Under the pieces are notes generated by a model. The model did no database searches. It worked only from the letters and a program-made list of their open reading frames with translations, and had not been told where the DNA came from. A stretch of DNA of 64,000 nt from Mucilaginibacter phyllosphaerae (GTDB lineage: Bacteria > Bacteroidota > Bacteroidia > Sphingobacteriales > Sphingobacteriaceae), in assembly GCF_004378255.1 (NCBI RefSeq), contig NZ_SNQG01000005.1, forward strand, positions 1 through 64,000, written 5' to 3'. Position 1 is the stretch's first letter; each line of letters starts with the position of its first letter. The position numbers were made by a program, and so were the translations under genes. This document shows, in pieces, positions 60,320-64,000 of this stretch.

Positions 60320-63229
60320 TCACGTTCCGTATTCGGGGGTAGTTACTTCACTTTCTTCAAATTCGTAATCGGTAAGCGGCGGGCAAGAGCAGATCAGTGT
60401 GCGGTCGCCATAGGTATCGTTCACCCTGCCAACAGACGGCCAGAATTTAAACTGGGCCACATAAGGCAAGGGGTAAGCAGCTTTTTGGCGGGTATATGGA
60501 TGCCCCCAATCGTTGCCGGTAATTACAGCGGCAGTGTGCGGCGCATTTTTTAACGGGTTATCCGTTTTATCAGATACCGCTTTCTCTACATCATCAATCT
60601 CACCACGGATAGAGATCATAGCATCGCAGAAACGGTCTAATTCATGTTTTGGTTCAGATTCGGTCGGCTCTACCATTACCGTACCCGCAACCGGGAAAGA
60701 TACCGTTGGCGCGTGGAAACCATAATCCATTAAACGTTTGGCAATGTCCGTTACCTCGATACCGAATGACTTGAACGAGCGGCAATCCAGAATCATTTCG
60801 TGTGCACAACGGCCGTTTGCGCCGGTATATAATACCGGGTAGTGGCTTTCTAAACGCGCCTTAATATAATTAGCATTAAGGATGGCATAACGGGTTGCAT
60901 TGGTTAAACCATCGCCGCCCATCATAGCAATGTAAGCGTGTGATATGATCAGGATAGATGCCGAACCCCATGGTGCAGCAGATACGGCATGGATAGCTTT
61001 ACCATTATCAATATCAACTACAGCATGCCCCGGCAAATAAGGCACCAGGTGTTTGGCTACGCCGATAGGGCCCATGCCCGGGCCACCGCCGCCATGCGGG
61101 ATACAGAAGGTTTTATGCAGGTTAAGGTGGCAAACATCTGCACCAATATTGGCCGGGCTGGTTAAACCAACCTGTGCGTTCATGTTAGCGCCATCCATAT
61201 AAACCTGCCCGCCATTCTGGTGGATGGTTTCGCAGATCTCGATAATACTTTCCTCAAACACACCGTGTGTAGATGGGTAAGTAACCATTAAGCACGATAA
61301 TTCGTTTTTATACTGCTCGGCTTTGGCTTTCATATCGGCAACATCAATATTACCGTTATCATCACATTTTACCACCACGATCTTCATCCCGGCCATCGCT
61401 GCAGAAGCAGGATTGGTACCATGTGCAGATGAAGGAATCAGGGCAATATTACGGTGATGGTCGCCCCTGTCATGATGATAGGCGCGTATAACCATTAAGC
61501 CGGCATACTCGCCTTGCGCACCTGCGTTTGGCTGCAGGCTCATGGCTGCAAATCCGGTAATCTCGCTTAACCATTTGTTCAGTTCGTCAAATAACTGCAT
61601 GTAGCCCCCTACCTGGTCGGTTGGTGCAAAGGGGTGCATTTTGCTGAATTCCGCCCAGGTAACCGGTACCATTTCGGTAGTAGCATTCAGTTTCATGGTG
61701 CATGACCCCAGGGCTATCATCGAGTGGCACAGCGAAAGATCCTTTGCCTCCAGCGATTTGATGTAACGCAGCATCTCATGCTCGGAATGGTGCGTGTTAA
61801 ATACCCCGTGTGTTAAGCAGGCAGATGTGCGCTGCATTTCGGCCGGGATAACGCCTTCAATTCTATTCTGCAGGGCATCAAGGTTAGCATCAGCCAACGT
61901 TTTGCCTTTAACTTTTGCAAAAAAGCGTACAATGGTTTTGATATCATCAGGCGAGGTAGTTTCATCTATAGAAATGGTAGCTACCGTGCCCTGGTAATTC
62001 AGGTTAAGCTCGTTGTTTAACGCTTCTGATTTTATCGGGCCTGCCAATATGCCAAGCTCCACTTTTAACGTATCAAAGTAAGTATCGTTCTGCTGCTCAT
62101 AACCAAGCTCGGTTAAAGCATTGGCCAGCAAAACGGTTAAACCGTGTATCCTTTCGGCAATCAGCTTTAAACCCTGCGGGCCATGGTAAACGGCATACAT
62201 ACCGGCCATAATAGCCAGCAGGGCCTGCGCGGTACATATATTGGAAGTTGCCTTATCCCTGCGGATGTGCTGCTCGCGGGTTTGCAATGCCATGCGCAGG
62301 GCATAGTTGCCTGCGCTATCTATCGTTACCCCTATAATACGGCCGGGGATAGAGCGTTTGTACTCTTCTTTGGTAGCAAAAAACGCAGCGTGCGGGCCGC
62401 CAAAACCCATAGGCACCCCAAAACGCTGGGTAGAACCCACCACAATATCTGCGCCCCATTCACCCGGTGGGGTTAACAGTAACAGGCTCATGATATCGGC
62501 AACAACGGTTAGCTTAATATTTTTGGCATGCAGCGCATTGGCAAAATCGGTATAATTATAAACCGCACCGTGGCCTGCGGGGTATTGCACCATGGCGCCA
62601 AACATATCGTCGGTAAGTTCAGCCGTGCGGTGGTCGCCTATTTGCAGTTTTATGCCGTAAGGCTCGCTGCGGGTCTTTAAAATATCAATAGTTTGCGAAA
62701 ATACTTCTTCTGATACAAAGAAAACGTTAGCCTGCTGGTTTTTACGCAGGCTGTACTGCATAAACATCGCTTCGGCAGCGGCAGTACCTTCGTCCAGTAA
62801 AGAAGCATTGGCAATTTCCATCCCGGTTAAATCAATCACCATGGTTTGGAAATTTAGCAAAGCCTGTAAACGGCCCTGCGCAATTTCTGCCTGGTAAGGC
62901 GTGTACTGGGTGTACCATCCGGGGTTCTCCAGAATGTTGCGCTGAATAACACCCGGCACAATTACATCATAGTAACCCTGGCCGATGTATGATTTAAACA
63001 CCTTGTTTTTTGAAGCTGTTTGTTTTAGTGTGTTCAGGTAATCAAACTCGCTTTTTGCGGCCGGTAAATTCAGCGGATCTTTCAATCTTATCTTTGCCGG
63101 TACGGTTTGGTCTATCAATTCATCAAGCGAATTTACCCCGATGGTTTTTAACATTTTGTCGGTATCGGCCTGGTTTGGCGCGATGTGCCTTTGCTCGAAT
63201 TTCTCCTGGTAATTAATGTTCAGCTTCAT
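60320..63229 (-). CDS. gcvP: Glycine dehydrogenase (decarboxylating), P-protein
   Basis: 969 aa, the fused alpha-beta form. It decarboxylates glycine and loads the lipoyl H-protein of the glycine cleavage system. The PLP lysine is in [20 protein letters not shown] (about 703-722), the glycine-rich loop follows immediately. N-terminal pseudo-catalytic half contains [17 protein letters not shown]. The other subunits (gcvT, gcvH) are not in the window. Promoter at 63257-63287. Confidence 0.97.
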   Translation of the reverse strand: MKLNINYQEKFEQRHIAPNQADTDKMLKTIGVNSLDELIDQTVPAKIRLKDPLNLPAAKSEFDYLNTLKQTASKNKVFKSYIGQGYYDVIVPGVIQRNILENPGWYTQYTPYQAEIAQGRLQALLNFQTMVIDLTGMEIANASLLDEGTAAAEAMFMQYSLRKNQQANVFFVSEEVFSQTIDILKTRSEPYGIKLQIGDHRTAELTDDMFGAMVQYPAGHGAVYNYTDFANALHAKNIKLTVVADIMSLLLLTPPGEWGADIVVGSTQRFGVPMGFGGPHAAFFATKEEYKRSIPGRIIGVTIDSAGNYALRMALQTREQHIRRDKATSNICTAQALLAIMAGMYAVYHGPQGLKLIAERIHGLTVLLANALTELGYEQQNDTYFDTLKVELGILAGPIKSEALNNELNLNYQGTVATISIDETTSPDDIKTIVRFFAKVKGKTLADANLDALQNRIEGVIPAEMQRTSACLTHGVFNTHHSEHEMLRYIKSLEAKDLSLCHSMIALGSCTMKLNATTEMVPVTWAEFSKMHPFAPTDQVGGYMQLFDELNKWLSEITGFAAMSLQPNAGAQGEYAGLMVIRAYHHDRGDHHRNIALIPSSAHGTNPASAAMAGMKIVVVKCDDNGNIDVADMKAKAEQYKNELSCLMVTYPSTHGVFEESIIEICETIHQNGGQVYMDGANMNAQVGLTSPANIGADVCHLNLHKTFCIPHGGGGPGMGPIGVAKHLVPYLPGHAVVDIDNGKAIHAVSAAPWGSASILIISHAYIAMMGGDGLTNATRYAILNANYIKARLESHYPVLYTGANGRCAHEMILDCRSFKSFGIEVTDIAKRLMDYGFHAPTVSFPVAGTVMVEPTESEPKHELDRFCDAMISIRGEIDDVEKAVSDKTDNPLKNAPHTAAVITGNDWGHPYTRQKAAYPLPYVAQFKFWPSVGRVNDTYGDRTLICSCPPLTDYEFEESEVTTPEYGT

Positions 63230-63780
63230 TGAAATGGGTGTCCCTTAAATTTACCGCAAAGGTACAATTTTAGGTAATGAATAACAACGCGCTAATATTA
63301 TACTGACAGTGCTTTTACAAGTAAACTATCATATTTACCTGGCCTTTTACTATCCTTATAAAAAGGAGCTTATTATTAATTACTGCATTACCGAAATCGC
63401 AGCTATATATAAGCCTCATTTACGAAACCTGCGAAAGTATCCATACCGGGGCTAGGGGTTTACTATTATATTGTTGATCTAAAAAGCTGCAATATACTAT
63501 CGGATAGCCTAACCATTCTACGATAGGCGAATGGCATAAATTTTTATTAAAATATTTTACCCAACTTACTATAAGTTAATAATTTATAATTAACTTGCCT
63601 TAAACATTAACACCACCCTAATTATATAACAAGGCAGTTAATTTTGCACTGATTAAACAGTTGCGCCTTTATCAAAACTAAATTTTTTTAACTAACTATA
63701 GCGTCTTACGGTAATTGAGCCTTGTACCGGTAATAAACCTCGGCCAAATCAGTAAAAACTAAAACTTAAAAAAACATCTG
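63230..63780. other. 551-bp region between gcvP and the GG-leader peptide gene
   Basis: It contains the gcvP promoter near its left end. The remainder is AT-rich, with a short CTATCGGATAGCC / CGATAGGCG pairing around 63499-63530. No additional small ORF with a GG leader was found by reading the plus strand. The promoter of the peptide gene was not identified. Confidence 0.4.
63257..63287 (-). promoter_or_regulatory. gcvP promoter (TTG-N20-TACCTTTG)
   Basis: On the minus strand TTG (63287-63285), 20 nt, TACCTTTG (63264-63257), 27 nt before the gcvP ATG at 63229. Confidence 0.65.
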
Positions 63781-63966
63781 ATGAAAAAACAACTGACAAG
63801 AACAGAAATGAAAAACGTAAGCGGCGGTAAATTACCAACCCCTCCGGGATGCACCTGCCAGGCGCCGCCGCCACTGTTAACTTATGGCTGTACTTACACA
63901 CCCAACCAAACACAATACTGCCAGATAGGGCAAGATTTGGTATGCTGCAGCAACCCTGAAGCATAG
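63781..63966 (+). CDS. Cys-rich double-glycine-leader peptide (candidate RiPP or bacteriocin precursor)
   Basis: 61 aa. The first 16 residues, MKKQLTRTEMKNVSGG, form a Bacteroidota-type GG leader with the usual LTRxEMKxVxGG pattern, cleaved after Gly16 by a C39-type transporter in known systems. The 45-residue core has six cysteines (24, 26, 37, 47, 55, 56), including CTC and CC, and is Pro-rich (PTPPG, QAPPPLL). This points to disulfides, thioethers or metal binding. No modification enzyme or exporter is seen on its left; genes to the right are outside the window. Confidence 0.75.
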   Translation: MKKQLTRTEMKNVSGGKLPTPPGCTCQAPPPLLTYGCTYTPNQTQYCQIGQDLVCCSNPEA

Positions 63967-64000
63967 TTGTTAATTTAATTATCAAATGGCGCACTATTTA

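Noticed and set aside
60068..60553. 161-codon plus-strand frame between the response regulator and gcvP
   Set aside because: Its second half lies antisense to gcvP and it runs through the gcvP terminator; no recognisable sequence.

Overview
The window reads as chromosomal DNA of a Bacteroidota bacterium of the family Sphingobacteriaceae, most likely Mucilaginibacter or a close relative. The reasons are the Bacteroidota promoter signature (TTG/TTTG, about 19-21 nt, TAnnTTTG), the near absence of Shine-Dalgarno sequences, lineage-specific families (DUF4835, DUF1599, a BT_3928-like protein, DUF4349, a standalone GH3-type protein, Bacteroidota-type omega subunit), many lipoproteins, and a GG-leader peptide of the 'LTRTEMKNVSGG' type. 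The genus is inferred from style and gene order only.

Layout. 1-728: three tandem consensus promoters firing leftward out of the window (probably toward an rRNA operon), then a two-copy repeat and the bamD promoter. 729-4218: bamD, rpoZ, coaBC, DUF4835. 4246-9702: a TetR regulator with its operator, recJ, lptB, a GH3 protein, a lipoprotein. 9692-12852: folP, DUF1599, a DoxX/MauE-like membrane protein, aroK. 12872-17053 (minus): PRTase, a small protein, a GFKPRF-repeat protein, DUF2442, YebC, an epimerase of the threonine-dehydrogenase type. 17311-20674: asd, a DJ-1/PfpI protein, a CrtD-like carotenoid desaturase. 20777-25716: an NTF2-like protein, a decayed DUF433/DUF5615 toxin-antitoxin pair, dnaA, methylmalonyl-CoA mutase large subunit with a membrane partner. 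25809-29687: IscA, TlpA-like reductase, MacB/FtsX permease, GH18-like lipoprotein with a crystallin-like tail. 30085-35287 (minus): sugar-nucleotide block ugd, uxs, galE, rfbB and a CpsB-type PHP phosphatase. 35353-43197: waaA, alpha/beta hydrolase, two PlsC-like acyltransferases, GT2 glycosyltransferase, CruF-like hydratase, ispH, CrtW-like ketolase, hemH. 43365-49917: DUF4349, ettA, a UPF0175/DUF3368 module with a frameshifted toxin, clpC. 50130-56308: lipoprotein, fabI, small secreted protein, recN, a BlaR1-type sensor with 23-residue repeats and its BlaI repressor with twin operators. 56518-63966: an orphan phage-tail-fibre-like protein, MBL hydrolase, response regulator, gcvP, and at the right edge a Cys-rich double-glycine-leader peptide.

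How the genes fit together. Most of the window is housekeeping. The coherent accessory pathway is pigment synthesis: isoprenoid supply (ispH), ketolation (CrtW-like), 1',2'-hydration (CruF-like), 3,4-desaturation (CrtD-like, 17 kb away), glycosylation (GT2) and probable acylation (two PlsC-like enzymes). Together these predict a keto-carotenoid acyl-glycoside of the salinixanthin/flexixanthin type. The least explained items are the Cys-rich GG-leader peptide at the right edge, the 23-aa repeats in the BlaR1 sensor, the GFKPRF-repeat protein, the orphan tail fibre, and the promoters whose -7 box sits only 4-7 nt before the start codon. No tRNA, rRNA, CRISPR array or insertion sequence was recognised inside the window.
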